Assembly (NCBI GenBank): GCA_025677815.1
Contig: JAIXMP010000046.1
Span: 1 to 64,000, forward strand
Direction: 5' to 3'
DNA from: Phascolomyces articulosus
Lineage: Eukaryota; Mucoromycota; Mucoromycetes; Mucorales; Lichtheimiaceae
Length of the DNA stretch: 64,000 nucleotides
This document shows positions 1-10,725 of the stretch, piece by piece; the first letter of the stretch is position 1; each line of letters begins with the position of its first letter. Below the pieces are notes generated by a model that was given only the letters and a program-made list of their open reading frames with translations, did no database searches and was not told where the DNA came from. The position numbers were made by a program, and so were the translations under genes.

Positions 1-1
1 C

Positions 2-1038
2 GAAAAATGGGAGAACATATTTGTCACCTCAAATCCAATCCAAGGTGGCAGGCATTGTCCATTTACCTCCCTGGTATTTAAGGAATTCCAAAAGGAGGTC
101 TGTTGTATCCAACATACAATGGCTTCACAATAAATAATAATTCTTCATTATTATTATTATTATTACTGTCATTCACCCTATATCTCACTTGTGCAGTGAT
201 TCTATTTGGATAATTACTTATGTTACACACAGTATTGTACCATCCTCTTTCATATATTGTTAATTATGCTGGATCATGCAATCCTTTTAACGATATCATT
301 TATGGTCTACTTAAATATACTGTCCTTATAACACGCAATCTAAATGATGCAATCTATATTCTAATATTACACCATAATGTGCAAGTTGTGATAGTCCATC
401 CATAATAAGCACTTTCTTATAAATAGAGAGATTATTTTTTATCTTAATAAACTTTAGTTCATTATTTTCGGGTCTTGTTGACTTATCTCGTCTCCTTTTA
501 TTCTTTTTATTGATTGATTTCTCTCTGATACAACAAGGTCATAGCATCCTTAGATGACCCAGTGAATAACCTCTTGGAGCAGTATGAAGGGCTAGTCCCT
601 GCTATTGCTGATTCACAAGTCAAAGTAGTAACTTGGCTTAGAGAAATTAGTAATAGAGTTGCCACTGGTCAAGAGAGGACCAAGAATTCGTTTACCTAGC
701 AGCAGCAAGCAAATTCTCATATGGAGTCAATGATGTATAGCATGGGCTAGCATCTCCAGTAAATGTCCCACAATCAGTAATTACTGATTACCAATCAACA
801 TTGGCTTGGATACCAAGTTCAGTCATTAATGATGGCGTCTACCCTGCCTATCAATGACAACTTGATACCTCCTCCTCCTGCTTCTTCTTCATCTTCTTCT
901 GCTGCTGCACTTCTACCTCCACCACTACTACTTCTTCTACCTCCCATTCCTACTCCTACTCCACTACCTTCTACTCGTCCATACAGGAGTACTAACTGCC
1001 CTTCCAAAAAATCAAAAGGAAAGCAAAGAGCACAATAG
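2..1038 (+). pseudogene. Decayed Gln/Pro/Ser-rich gene split by a solo LTR
   Basis: One frame is open from the window edge to 100 and, after removal of the LTR and one AGGTC copy, continues without a break to TAG at 697. The joined stretch of about 85 codons looks like ordinary protein (for example the local motif QVKVVTWLREISNR). In the same frame the sequence continues past stops at 697 (TAG), 748 (TAG), 760 (TAA) and 778 (TAA) into a Pro/Ser/Leu-rich tail ending KKSKGKQRAQ at 1036. The stops sit in Gln-rich context (for example stop-QQQ), as expected if CAG/CAA codons became TAG/TAA. The 5' part is outside the window. I do not recognise the family; it may be a mobile-element-encoded protein. 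Confidence 0.5.
101..535 (+). mobile_element. Solo LTR, copy 1 (435 bp), with 5-bp TSD
   Basis: A 435-bp repeat that starts TGTTGTATCC and ends GATACAACA, so it has the TG...CA ends and short terminal inverted repeat of a retrotransposon LTR. It is flanked by a perfect 5-bp duplication AGGTC (96-100 and 536-540). No gag/pol or second direct LTR lies next to it, so it is a solo LTR left by LTR-LTR recombination. A TATA-like ATAAATA lies at about 419. A second copy in inverted orientation is at 2478-2912; the two are the same length and differ at 13 sites, all transitions. The insertion splits an open reading frame (2-100 and 541-699). Gypsy or Copia type cannot be decided from an LTR alone. 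Confidence 0.93.
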
Positions 1039-2472
1039 ATCCCTTATGATCCTGAAGCTTGATCTTGTAAATATTTGTATATAATTGTAAATACTTGTAA
1101 ATACTTGTATATATAATATACAATTTTGCATTTGTAAATGACTAAAAAATAGTGATTTTTGGTTAGGGACAAAGGCTTATTAGGTGTGGAGGCAATATTT
1201 TCTGATTTGGGATAAAATACTTTATTTGGTCTGAAAAAGATAATATTTAGGTATGGAAGAGAAAACTTTCTCCTCTTAAACTAAATAGCTATCACCTCTC
1301 AAGGTAAAAAAAAACTTTTTTTCCTGAACCAAAGTAGACACCTCTTATATCTGAATAATTTTATCCCTATAACTAAAAATGATTAGTTTTTGTCCATTTG
1401 AAACGCAAAATGTTGTATAGCTATATTCAATATTGGGCCATTTACAAAAATTGTATATGCCGTTATCAGGGGGTTGCTTCCATTTCTTTTTTTCAGAACA
1501 ATTCTTTTTTCAGTACACAACTTTTATAAGAAACATCTTAAGATATAGGAATACAAAAGTACAAGTTAAGGATTACTTTATTACTGCTAACCGAATTAAA
1601 GTTTATAATTTAATAAAAAGTCAGAATAGAACGATTACAAGAAAAACATAAAGAATTACAACATCGATGGAAACTTATGAAGGACATAATGCAGTTGTTG
1701 AGGATTCACTTTTTTTCAATAGTGAACATGCAGATTTCATGCTGGATTGATGATTAAAAGTACTTATTGAGAATCTTACTCAAAAGTTCTACCTTTTGTG
1801 TATGTGTGTGTGTATGTGTAAGAGAGAGAGAGAGAGGAAGAGAGAAAGAATATTCATATAACAATTACAAGTTACTGCTATTAGTAAGGATGGAATGGAA
1901 CCACTGTAATATCATAGATAGTGATTATGGATATTGATGCTCTTAGATTGAGTCAATGCGTTGTTTTAGATATTATCGATAATAGCCAGTTCAATAAAGA
2001 AACAGCTTGATATTAGTGACATGGATATGATTATGATGGGTTTAGTCTGTATTTTTATAATGGTGGTAATCTGTATAAGTTGATTATTATGTATATCATC
2101 AAATATTACGTCATATGACAGAAGTTCATTTATTAACCTTTTGAATTTATGAACATAATCATGACTGTGGTAAACCACACTAATACATAATAGATTCACT
2201 CATTCATAAATAACTGGTTAAACATCATTCCATAATAAAACATGCTATAACCAATAACACACTATATCACTCTTGATTCGTTCCTCATTACTAATAATCT
2301 GGAATACAGAAGAAAGATGAAGAATGATCACTAAACAGGATAATACACCTATTACTAGGTACATAAAGAAATATCTAGAACCAAGTACGTGTATATACTT
2401 GAATAATTGGATATCAATCGTCCTTTAATCAAAGTCAGTGAAATATAGTACTAGAATGATCTAGTGAACAAC
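1039..2472. other. AT-rich spacer with simple repeats
   Basis: No gene seen. It contains a TG-rich microsatellite followed directly by a GA-rich one (about 1796-1850) and several chance open frames with no family resemblance. It lies between the two inverted solo LTRs, with no retrotransposon internal region between them. Confidence 0.6.
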
Positions 2473-2477
2473 ATCAT

Positions 2478-2912
2478 TGTTGTATCAGAGAGAAATCAAT
2501 TAATAAAAAGAATAAAAGGAGACGAGATAAGTCAACAAGACCCGAAAATAATGAACTGAAGTTTATTAAGATAAAAAATAATCTTTCTATTTATAAGAAA
2601 GTGCTCATCATGGATGGACTATCACAACTTGCACATTATGGTGTAATATTAGAATATAGATTGCATCATTTGGATTGCGTGTTATGAGGACAGTATATTT
2701 AAGTAGACCATGAATGATATCGTTAGAAGGATTGCGTGATCCAGCATAATTAACAATATGTGAAAGAGGATGGTGCAATACTGTGTGTAACATAAGTAAT
2801 TATCCAAATAGAATCACTGCACAAGTGAGATATAGGGTGAATGACAGTAATAATAATAATAATAATGAAGAATTATTATTTATTGTGAAGCCATTGTATG
2901 TTGGATATAACA
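2478..2912 (-). mobile_element. Solo LTR, copy 2 (435 bp), with 5-bp TSD
   Basis: Reverse-complement copy of the LTR at 101-535, same length, about 97% identical. It is flanked by its own perfect 5-bp duplication ATCAT (2473-2477 and 2913-2917), different from that of copy 1, so the two are independent insertions and not the ends of one element. One end base of the short terminal inverted repeat has changed (TGTTATATC instead of TGTTGTATC). A 61-codon frame is open in both copies, but this follows from their shared ancestry and is not evidence of a gene. Confidence 0.92.
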
Positions 2913-3083
2913 ATCATTACATTAGATAGACAAAACATATAAATATAAGCAAATTTGAACAATAAAAAGATTTTCAACTATATTCTTATCTGTCTCTTTA
3001 TTTTTACATTCGATTTTATTACCATTTCATCTCAATACTGTTTCAACGATTGGTACATCTGTTTGTAGTGGTGCTTCTTTATC

Positions 3084-3500
3084 CTATGGGTTAATGTATT
3101 CAAGGGTTTCTTCATTGGCTGGCTCTTGTAATATGGGGTCAATGTGGTCCATAGGAGCCTCATCTTTATCAGAATCATGACCACTTTCTGTGCTATCATT
3201 ATCAGTGCAGTTATCATCTATCTCATTATTCACATCATCATCATCATCATCATCATTAGTGATGGTAACTTGCAACTGTTCATGTCCATAGTCATACTCT
3301 ATAAAGTCATCGAACCAAGCAATGGTTGTATTACTGTGCATTTGGTTATTTTGATCAATACTATCTTGGACGGTATGATAATCCTGGTCATTATTAACAT
3401 CCATTATAATATCCTCATCATTGACTTCAATAGGTACATCATTGATAATGGGTGCTTTAGATAAAACTTTATGGTCAATACTGTTTGGCTTTACAGTTAA
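3084..3500 (-). CDS. Acidic low-complexity ORF, partial, unrecognised
   Basis: Minus-strand open frame running from about 3500 (upstream in-frame stop) to 3084. It encodes roughly 130 residues, strongly acidic, with an Asp run encoded by a CAT/ATC-type microsatellite at 3235-3260 and a Glu/Asp/Asn-rich C-terminus. An ATG is available at 3404, but the frame stays open about 30 codons further upstream, so it may be a terminal exon of a longer gene. Low complexity prevents a family call. It lies within the mobile-element zone and could equally be a relic. Confidence 0.3.
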   Translation of the reverse strand, partial: LTVKPNSIDHKVLSKAPIINDVPIEVNDEDIIMDVNNDQDYHTVQDSIDQNNQMHSNTTIAWFDDFIEYDYGHEQLQVTITNDDDDDDDVNNEIDDNCTDNDSTESGHDSDKDEAPMDHIDPILQEPANEETLEYINP

Positions 3501-3847
3501 TTAAAGATGATCAATTCAATGCTAAAATACAAGCACATCAATTTTTTTATATATAATAGGAAATCGATTTTACAACACATTTCATAATGTTCATAGTATC
3601 TATAAGTAGGCCAAAGCAATTTGCACTTATTACAGAGGATATGCTTAGGGTTAGGCATAGTAAGATAATAAGGTAAGTTATTTTACTTTTATAACATTTC
3701 TACAAAAAGACCCTATTTATATTGATTAATGGCTTAGCCATTTTACTGCGCTCTGCACGACATTCTTTGAGCTGAAATTACATGGACGGCAGATTAAATT
3801 TGACCAGCCATCTCTTCCTTATATTTTTTTTTAAAAAAATGAACAAT

Positions 3848-5394
3848 TAACAATCATAACAACAACTTCAACAGCAGTAATTTCAACAATTGCAATTCGC
3901 ACAGCAAGCCTACCAGCTGCAGCAACAAGCGTTTTACCAATCAGTGTATCTGCAATATCCACCTCCTCCACCCAATTGGCATGCTTTTATGAACGAAATG
4001 CATAGCTGGATGGTCTGTTCTGACGAAAAAATGGCGAGTATAAAGTCATCATTAGGGCGGATCGAGGATATGCTTCATATCTATGCTGATTTGCTTCTGT
4101 AGTAACAACAGTAATCACAACCAGAGCTGCAACGGCAACTACAACTGCTACCACAAAAAGAACAACTGCCACCTAATCAGTTGGTGCAGGCACAAGTTCA
4201 ACAGCAACTTGGGCTGCAGCAGCAACCTCAATAGCTATAGGACCAGCAGTTGAAGTAGCAGCAGGAACAGCTGTTAGAGGAACAGCTGCAACAGTTGGAG
4301 CAACAACAGTGACAGCAAGTCCAGTCTGCAACTCAGTCATAGGATGCACCTTATAAATGACATGCTGAATACAAAATTCCACCTGGGAATATCATTACAA
4401 AGCCAGTCCTTCCCAAAAAGAATTTGAAGATCACACTGGAGCATATCTAGGATTACTTTCTTGGGCCAGTTTGCCAAGTTCTGGAATTCTACTTTAAGGC
4501 AATATATATGACGATGTTGACTATGGCAGAAATTGTGCTCCCTAAGCTGACCCTGGTGTGTGCTTACACTGGTTCAATGAACAGCTTCTGGGCGTTGAAC
4601 CCACTAGACAAGTTGGATATGGCAAAGAATATAGAAAACTATCTCTACAATGTAATAGATAAGTTGCTAGTCCATTTGTGTCAGGAAAATTGGCTAGCAA
4701 TATTTCTACTTTATAAAGTATTTGCTAAATTTTAGTAATTCATCCCAGTATGTATTTGAATATCCATTATATATAATGAATGCACATCACTAACAATAAT
4801 GCTTTCAGTATAGGCCCACCAACAATAATCAGTCAGTGCGTTTAGTGTCAGGGTAAGTTTTATGGGAACATTTATGATATTAAACCATGTGTACTAACAG
4901 TAATTTACTATAGGAGTTTCATGGATACATCTAGTGAAAGAGAAGCTAGTCCTGTCCAATCCACTAGTTTCATTGAAGAAGATATGCCAATGTAAGATAT
5001 GTACTAAGTTAATAATTTAACTGTTTAGTAATGATTTTTATTTATTTATTTTTAATAATAGGGATCTTCTTGATGTTTACTATGACGCTTCCATACCATC
5101 AAGGTAAGAAATATAAAAATGTAGCTTATGTTTATGTTTATTTTATAAAATTAGACCTAAACAAAACGTTTATATAGCTCATCCACTCCTGTTACCTCTT
5201 CTTGCCTCGATCAACCTATATTCTCCATTCCTTCCGCTCCTGCTACTCTATCCCCTACCACTCCTTCAACAACAACAACAACAACAACAACCACTATTGC
5301 CACCACCCCCTATCATCATCTTCCAAACAACAAGATCCTCCTGCTTTGGATCCAATTATTCCTATGCAAGACAATCAGTACCCAAAGCACATAA
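3848..5394 (+). pseudogene. Decayed Gln-rich multi-exon gene
   Basis: From 3848 to 4735 a single frame encodes a strikingly Gln-rich protein interrupted by 13 stops: TAA/TAG at 3848, 3857, 3878, 4100, 4103, 4112, 4232, 4238, 4256, 4340 and 4448, and TGA at 4310 and 4358. Most sit inside runs of CAA/CAG. A helical segment (around 3989-4099, motif SSLGRIEDMLHIYADLLL) precedes the Gln-rich part. Downstream, four pieces splice in frame across clean GT-AG introns: 4814-4852, 4914-4991, 5062-5103 and 5178-5394. They give a Ser/Thr-rich tail with a poly-Thr run from a CAA repeat and a TAA stop. The intron structure argues for a former cellular-type gene. Family not recognised. How 4735 joins 4814 is unclear. 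Confidence 0.5.
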
Positions 5395-6719
5395 CAATCA
5401 ACCAACCTCCCCCTTCTCCCTTATCAACCACCTCCTCCAAATAGCTGAAGGGTAAATCTAGACCCATCATAACCCCAAACCATTGTTAAAATAAAATTTT
5501 ATGTTATATTATGTTATGCCCTACATATTATATTTTTTAATAGTTTTAGTTGTATATGAATTTTTGCAGTTACACAGTCATTGATAGTAGTGATCTGTGA
5601 TATGAATAGTTTAGCATTTTATTAGCTTATATCTGATTTCACAAATGTCTAAAAAAGGATCATCCTCTGCTCTGAGTTAAAATTGCATTTGGCGAACTTG
5701 GCGAACTTGGCGATCTTTCCTATGGTGAAAGTATATTCATTATAAAGGTATATTGGTAAGAATGTTAGATATGATGATGAGCATCATATAAAATAAGAAT
5801 GTAGTGTCATATTATGTTATTCTTTGTAAGATAAAGAATGTGATGATTTTGGAATGTAAAATAGGGGAGCAACTAATCGTTAGTGATTTTAGTATTATTA
5901 TATGAGAAGAAGTGTAGATATGTCAAAATATCTCAGAGCACCTTATAAATTCTCTTTAATTTTATATAAAAATATCTGCCCATCATGACAAAGAGAGGTT
6001 TTGGTTTTCAAAATAGTTGCAGCATTATTGAAAGTCATTTTTTAATAAATAGTTGGTGTAGCCAGTAAGTAAATTGAAAAAATTAAGGAAGGGGGGCAAG
6101 GCGCATCATATAAAAACCGGCGGTGCACCACAGCGCATCCCACGAAGGATTGCAAACCAGATGGCGCGAGGCTGTAATCATGATTCAGTCATTCAAATGA
6201 GCTTATCCCAGCATTTAAATATGGTAAAATTTTCAGACGCCAGTGGTGTCTAAAATAATTAACAACTGGGTTTTATTTCCAGCTGAAGTGCGGTGGTCAA
6301 AAAAGAGAGTAGGTAAAGTAGGTTACCTACTTTCTATCTCGGGGGGTTTTATAGAGGTGCTACTTGTACACATAAAACTTTAGAGGGCAGATTTTAAGCT
6401 GAGAGATCTGTCTGCCACTGGTGAATTAAATTCAATTTCCAATGCTGTAATATTTTTTCATAACTTTTATCTGATTGACCAAGTCTACTTTTCACAACTG
6501 AGAGATACATTATTCGCATATGAAAGAATATGTTATTTGCACATTTAATTTTCATCCAAACATGAAATGTTTAACAAAAATACAATCGAGTAACGGATGT
6601 TTATCACAAGGAAAGTATAAAGCAGCATTATCATTTTAACTGTTTTATCTAATGACAGTAATTTCGACATCTTGATGCATATTGCAATTATTATTTACAT
6701 AAGAACTGGTTTTGCTTTA
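5395..6719. other. Intergenic, with a local structured segment
   Basis: No coding gene seen. It contains a short tandem repeat (ggcgaactt about 2.7 times, 5693-5719) and, from about 6085 to 6425, a more GC-rich segment with several inverted repeats, including a 19-nt perfect palindrome at 6315-6333. Confidence 0.5.
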
Positions 6720-9251
6720 TTATGTCCATGTTGATCCACGTCCTAAGAAATCTATTCGACATAATCCTGCCGCACCTGCAGATGCTGCCCAGCTTGATGA
6801 TATACGGTTTGGGCACCATGTACACTTCATGAAGCAAACAAAAAAGAGCATATTAGTTGGTATGTACATGAATAAAAAGTTGGCTTACAAACTTTTAGTA
6901 TGAAGTGTTATTTTTACCTTTCGTACTGACGCAATGTTTTCCACAAACATAAGTGCCGGGTTTTCTTTCTTAACTTGATCCAACGTCTGATCACAAAAAA
7001 AAAAATTAGAAAAATATAAAATAAACTGATTCTAAACTTTATTTTACTTACCATTGCAGGTATACCATCGATATATCGAAACTCTGTTGTTTGTGAATCA
7101 TAATTGAGCTTATATGCAATATTTTGGAAATCATACTATAAACATGTTTACATATTAATATTTGTATTCATATATATCATCTCCTCTCCATCTTTTTTTC
7201 TTACCTCCACTCTTCGCCGAACTAAATGTGTATTTGAATATTTACACCATCCTTCAAGGTTTCCAATGATTACAAACGGATGATGTTCACTCCCAGCAAG
7301 ACCTTGTGTTGGTGCTATATTGACCGCTGCTTTGGCACCGCCAACAATATTATCATTCCTTGGACCATCGTCCGTGACAACACATCTTAACAAATTATCA
7401 CCATCCATAGAGGCTAACCGACGAGAAAATCCTGGCCAAGCTGTACAATATGAAAGCACTATTGAACATAGATAAGGCTAGCATTAATTTTCACTTATAT
7501 TTTGCCTTTTTCTTTCCCTTCCTACCGATTAGAGAAAAATCCTACTTCGGTTTCGTAAGAGTAACATTGGAATATTTGGATCACGATAATCAAATAAAAA
7601 AACTCGACCGTCATTTCCAGATGTTGCAAAATTCACCGGATTTTCCAAACCATGCCATACTATAGATCGAACACAAGAGTCATGTGCATAAACGATAAAC
7701 AATATGTATTTTTCTGGTATAGCGTTTTGCTCTTCCATATCCGTATTTAAAGCTGTTTTTATATCCCAATTGACAACCTGACCTAAAAACATAAAATGAA
7801 AAGGCAGTTATCATGGTTTTTAGTTTATCGTCTACATATTTTTTTTTAAAAAAAATGCTTGCCTCTCTTTTCTAGTTACCATTTGTATATCCACATGTCA
7901 ATTTATCCGCTCCACCCCATCCTACTGTCATTGGTATCATATCATTGAGCTGAAATGTTTTTCGCGTTTTTCTTATCTTCACTAATTGTTATTTTCCTAG
8001 TAAGATTTTTTTTTCCTTTACAAATATATCGTTCATTCATAGCCAAAAAAAAAAAAAAAACAAGATACTTACTGAATATGGTTTTCGAAGAATCTGTTTC
8101 TTCAATAGATTTTCGAACAGCTTTTGGATGAGGTACTAACAAAACACGCACAGTATTATCGCTACATACAATAGCCAATATACCTAGTTTTGGCCAACCT
8201 TCTTCAGTTTCCTGTATATAATGGCATCCATACCCATTAAAAAAGTTATCATCTTATGTTTATAGCTGTAGCCTATACATACACCAATTTACATTTATTT
8301 TTCACATACACATGATCACCATATTGGTGATCTGTTATCCATTTTTTTTATAAAAAAGTAGTAAATCAAACCTCGTCATAAGCACCAAAGGGACACCATT
8401 TCAATTCTTTTATAGGGCCATAATCATGAAGTAAGCATAAATCTAATACAGGTTCCATTTCTGTATTTTCGACCGAAAGTTCAGAACGCCATATCATGAT
8501 GGAATTTTTGTAAGTTCCTTTCGGATAGATATCTTTATAAAAATGATGTTCTCCTTCGGCACCACGAAATCCAGCAATTGCTAAATATTGAGTATGTGGT
8601 GAGCTATCCACTTTAGGTCGTTTAGGTGCAAATTCTAATCCAAAAACAGAAAAACCAAGGTTTATAATAAATCCTCGTTTACTTGGTATATGTTGATCTA
8701 ATTGTTATTTAAGATAATCGCAAAATTAAAATCTTTTTTTTTTTTCTGTGATGGTAAGTTATTGTATGCGTTGTTTGCTTACAAAGATTAACTGATGCCC
8801 CAACTGGTAATTCGAGTGTTTGTTGTTCTTTTACGCCAACTGTTACTTTTCGTGTATTGGGTTCCGGGAGATAAGGTGTCGCTTCACTGTTTATTTAAGA
8901 ATTTGTTTGTGAAATTAAATAAATAGTCCATAAGCTTGTCTTTTCTCCATTTGAATTTAACGTTTTTATAAAAAAAAAAAAGGTATATTATGTTTTTGTT
9001 ATATAGTTTATGTACCTTTCATTAACTATAGACCATTCGTCCGCAAGAGCATGGAGTGTTGGATATTCATTTCGATTGTAAATATGGTCAAGTTGAAAAA
9101 GTTTATTTTCTGCAGGTCCTCGATTTTCAAGATCGGCACCTAAAGGTAATATTGATTGAAGATCGCGTTTGGCTGGAGGCATAGTATTAATAGAAGCTTT
9201 TTTTTTGTATGAGAAAATGGATTGTCCAACGCGATTTTTGTGTGTTGCCAA
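6720..9251 (-). CDS. TFIIIC WD40 subunit (Sfc6/Tfc6/GTF3C2-like)
   Basis: A multi-exon minus-strand gene. Successive exons read as a beta-propeller protein of the general transcription factor IIIC family, whose subunits recognise B-box promoters of tRNA genes for RNA polymerase III. Recognisable parts in order: a segment with YLAIAGFRGAEGEHHF (about 8590-8520), a blade with AIVCSDNTVRVLLVPHP (8190-8120), a blade with HDSCVRSIVWHG and SGNDGRVFLFDYRDP (7710-7570), and a final blade CTWCPNRISSSW...AGLCRIDFLG ending at TAA 6720-6722. The exon whose frame opens at 9251 has no ATG there. An upstream exon from about 9400 (frame containing HTHFWHLFMLWYWSH, donor near 9285) can be joined in frame, so the true start lies further upstream and is unresolved. 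The family is usually 580-900 aa. Confidence 0.72.
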
Positions 9252-10725
9252 CAGCCTGAGATGAAAAAAAAATTAAAGTACGGTTAAACTACCTACCATC
9301 CAATGCATGACTCCAATACCATAGCATGAACAGATGCCAGAAGTGTGTGTGGTCAAACGTGCCACAATTTATCCCTTCTCAATAATTTTATCAAGGAAGA
9401 TCTGATATAAAAAGAGTTAATCTAAAAATAAGGACCTGTCAAATATAAGGTTTCTGTTTTATTTAAATGATAAAAAGGAGCACCACTTCTACTTGTGCTT
9501 GTTATAGACACACGCAATTAAAAATATTGTTGACCATCACTGTCACTAACAGTACATTTTATCAATATTATTTTTCCACAAACATCCTTACAATAACAAA
9601 TTCCCTGTGGGAAAGAAATTTGCTAAATCTTGTTCATTCTGATAATATCAATAAAATTTGTCCAATTAAATAGCGTACTAGGTCTATGACAAGTTTCCAG
9701 TTAATTATATGGTTATTTTTAAACTGCTAACTTTTGTTGCGAGTCTAGTAAAATATCTATTTGGATAAATCTTAATGAAATTATCAGATTGAACAAGATT
9801 TAACGAGTTTTTTCCCCCTGTAGTGAATAATAATATAGATAAAAAGGTATAAAAAATAAAAAGGATAGTTTTTCTCCGTGGTTTCTTCATCTTTCTTCTT
9901 TCGCTTTGTCTTCGCTGCTCTTTATTTGTCATTCTTTGTATCCTTTCAAGGTTTATCCTTAGCCTTTCCATGTCGTCCTATTCGATTCTATTTCATTCTG
10001 TTACAACATTCTTAAATACTTTCCTCTGATTTTAAGGCGATAAGTATCATGTGAATGGAATAAAGAAAAGAATCGTTGTGTGTATGATAAAAGCATAAAA
10101 AATTAACATGAATATACTGACAACATTAACATAGTATGTATCTGCATCATTATTTATAGTATATAGATAAGCACCATGTTGACAAATGGTGTGGGCCTTC
10201 GGCCTGAGCTCGGATCACTGTAAGGGTACCTTGTTGATATAAGAAAAAAAAAGTGCACAAGCGAACTTTTAAAACATTTCCCGACTACAATCACCATCAA
10301 TAATCCGAAAAATTGTTGTCAGTTCATGCTATAAATTATTGGTTGAGCTATATAGGTCATAGAAATAAAGTATTTAAATTAATGAAACTATATAATTATA
10401 TCATACCATCAACCCTTGTTTACTTGTTATTCTACTTTTTCTGCTCAACAAAATAAAAAACTAATAATCGAATATTGAAGCAGCAACTTCGAAGAAGAAA
10501 ACAATGTATCCATTGGTCACGGAAGAATCCAACGCCGAATTGCTTTGACACACAAAATAACCCGTCACATTTTTCGAAAAAAAAAGGTGGAGTTGTTTAA
10601 GATGGTGTGTCTATGGTAGGGATAGGTGCCTTGTTGACCTAAAAAGGATTCCTGCGCTTTAAAGTATAACAGAAAAACTTTTTTTCTTTCTTTCTTTTTG
10701 TTTTTTCCTTTACCTTTTCTTTTAA
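9252..10725. other. Intergenic between TFIIIC subunit and mtRNAP
   Basis: AT-rich. It may hold the unrecognised 5' exon(s) of the minus-strand TFIIIC subunit near 9285-9400. It contains an imperfect inverted repeat (9604-9693 against 9723-9822) described separately, a short GC-rich segment with a GGCCTTCGGCC hairpin at about 10194-10204, and a CT-rich tract (10679-10715) just upstream of the next start codon. No other coding evidence. Confidence 0.5.
9604..9822. repeat. Imperfect inverted repeat (foldback/MITE-like)
   Basis: The plus-strand segment 9604-9693 matches the reverse complement of about 9723-9822: both arms contain TAAATCTTGTTCA, then TCTGATAAT, then a similar AATTTGTCC/GATTTATCC stretch and TACTAG. 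The arms are roughly 80-90 nt with scattered differences and small indels, separated by about 30-60 nt. This is the shape of an old foldback or MITE, or of two inverted fragments of one repeat. No target duplication was found by eye. Confidence 0.5.

Noticed and set aside
220..405. 61-codon ORF present in both LTR copies (also 2608-2793 minus)
   Set aside because: It lies wholly inside the LTR, and its openness in both copies follows from their recent shared origin; no domain and no start context.
819..1007. Minus-strand ORF opposite the Pro/Ser-rich tail
   Set aside because: Shadow of a low-complexity repeat-coded stretch; Gly/Glu-rich only because the other strand is Pro/Ser-rich.
1433..1651. 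72-codon plus-strand ORF between the LTRs
   Set aside because: No family resemblance, AT-rich codon content and no splice or promoter context.
101..2912. A single retrotransposon with inverted terminal repeats
   Set aside because: Each repeat has its own distinct 5-bp target duplication and there is no pol-like sequence between them, so they are two solo LTRs.
3848..4735. TAA/TAG read as glutamine (alternative genetic code)
   Set aside because: Intact genes in the same window end at ordinary TAA, TAG or TGA stops (HPPD, NUDT21, eL33, RIB4, P450s), so the nuclear code is standard; decay by C-to-T change is the simpler explanation.
10185..10230. GC-rich GGCCTTCGGCC hairpin as an RNA gene or terminator
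   Set aside because: Only a 4-bp stem with a 3-nt loop and no wider structure; it may be a fragment of a dispersed repeat but cannot be supported.
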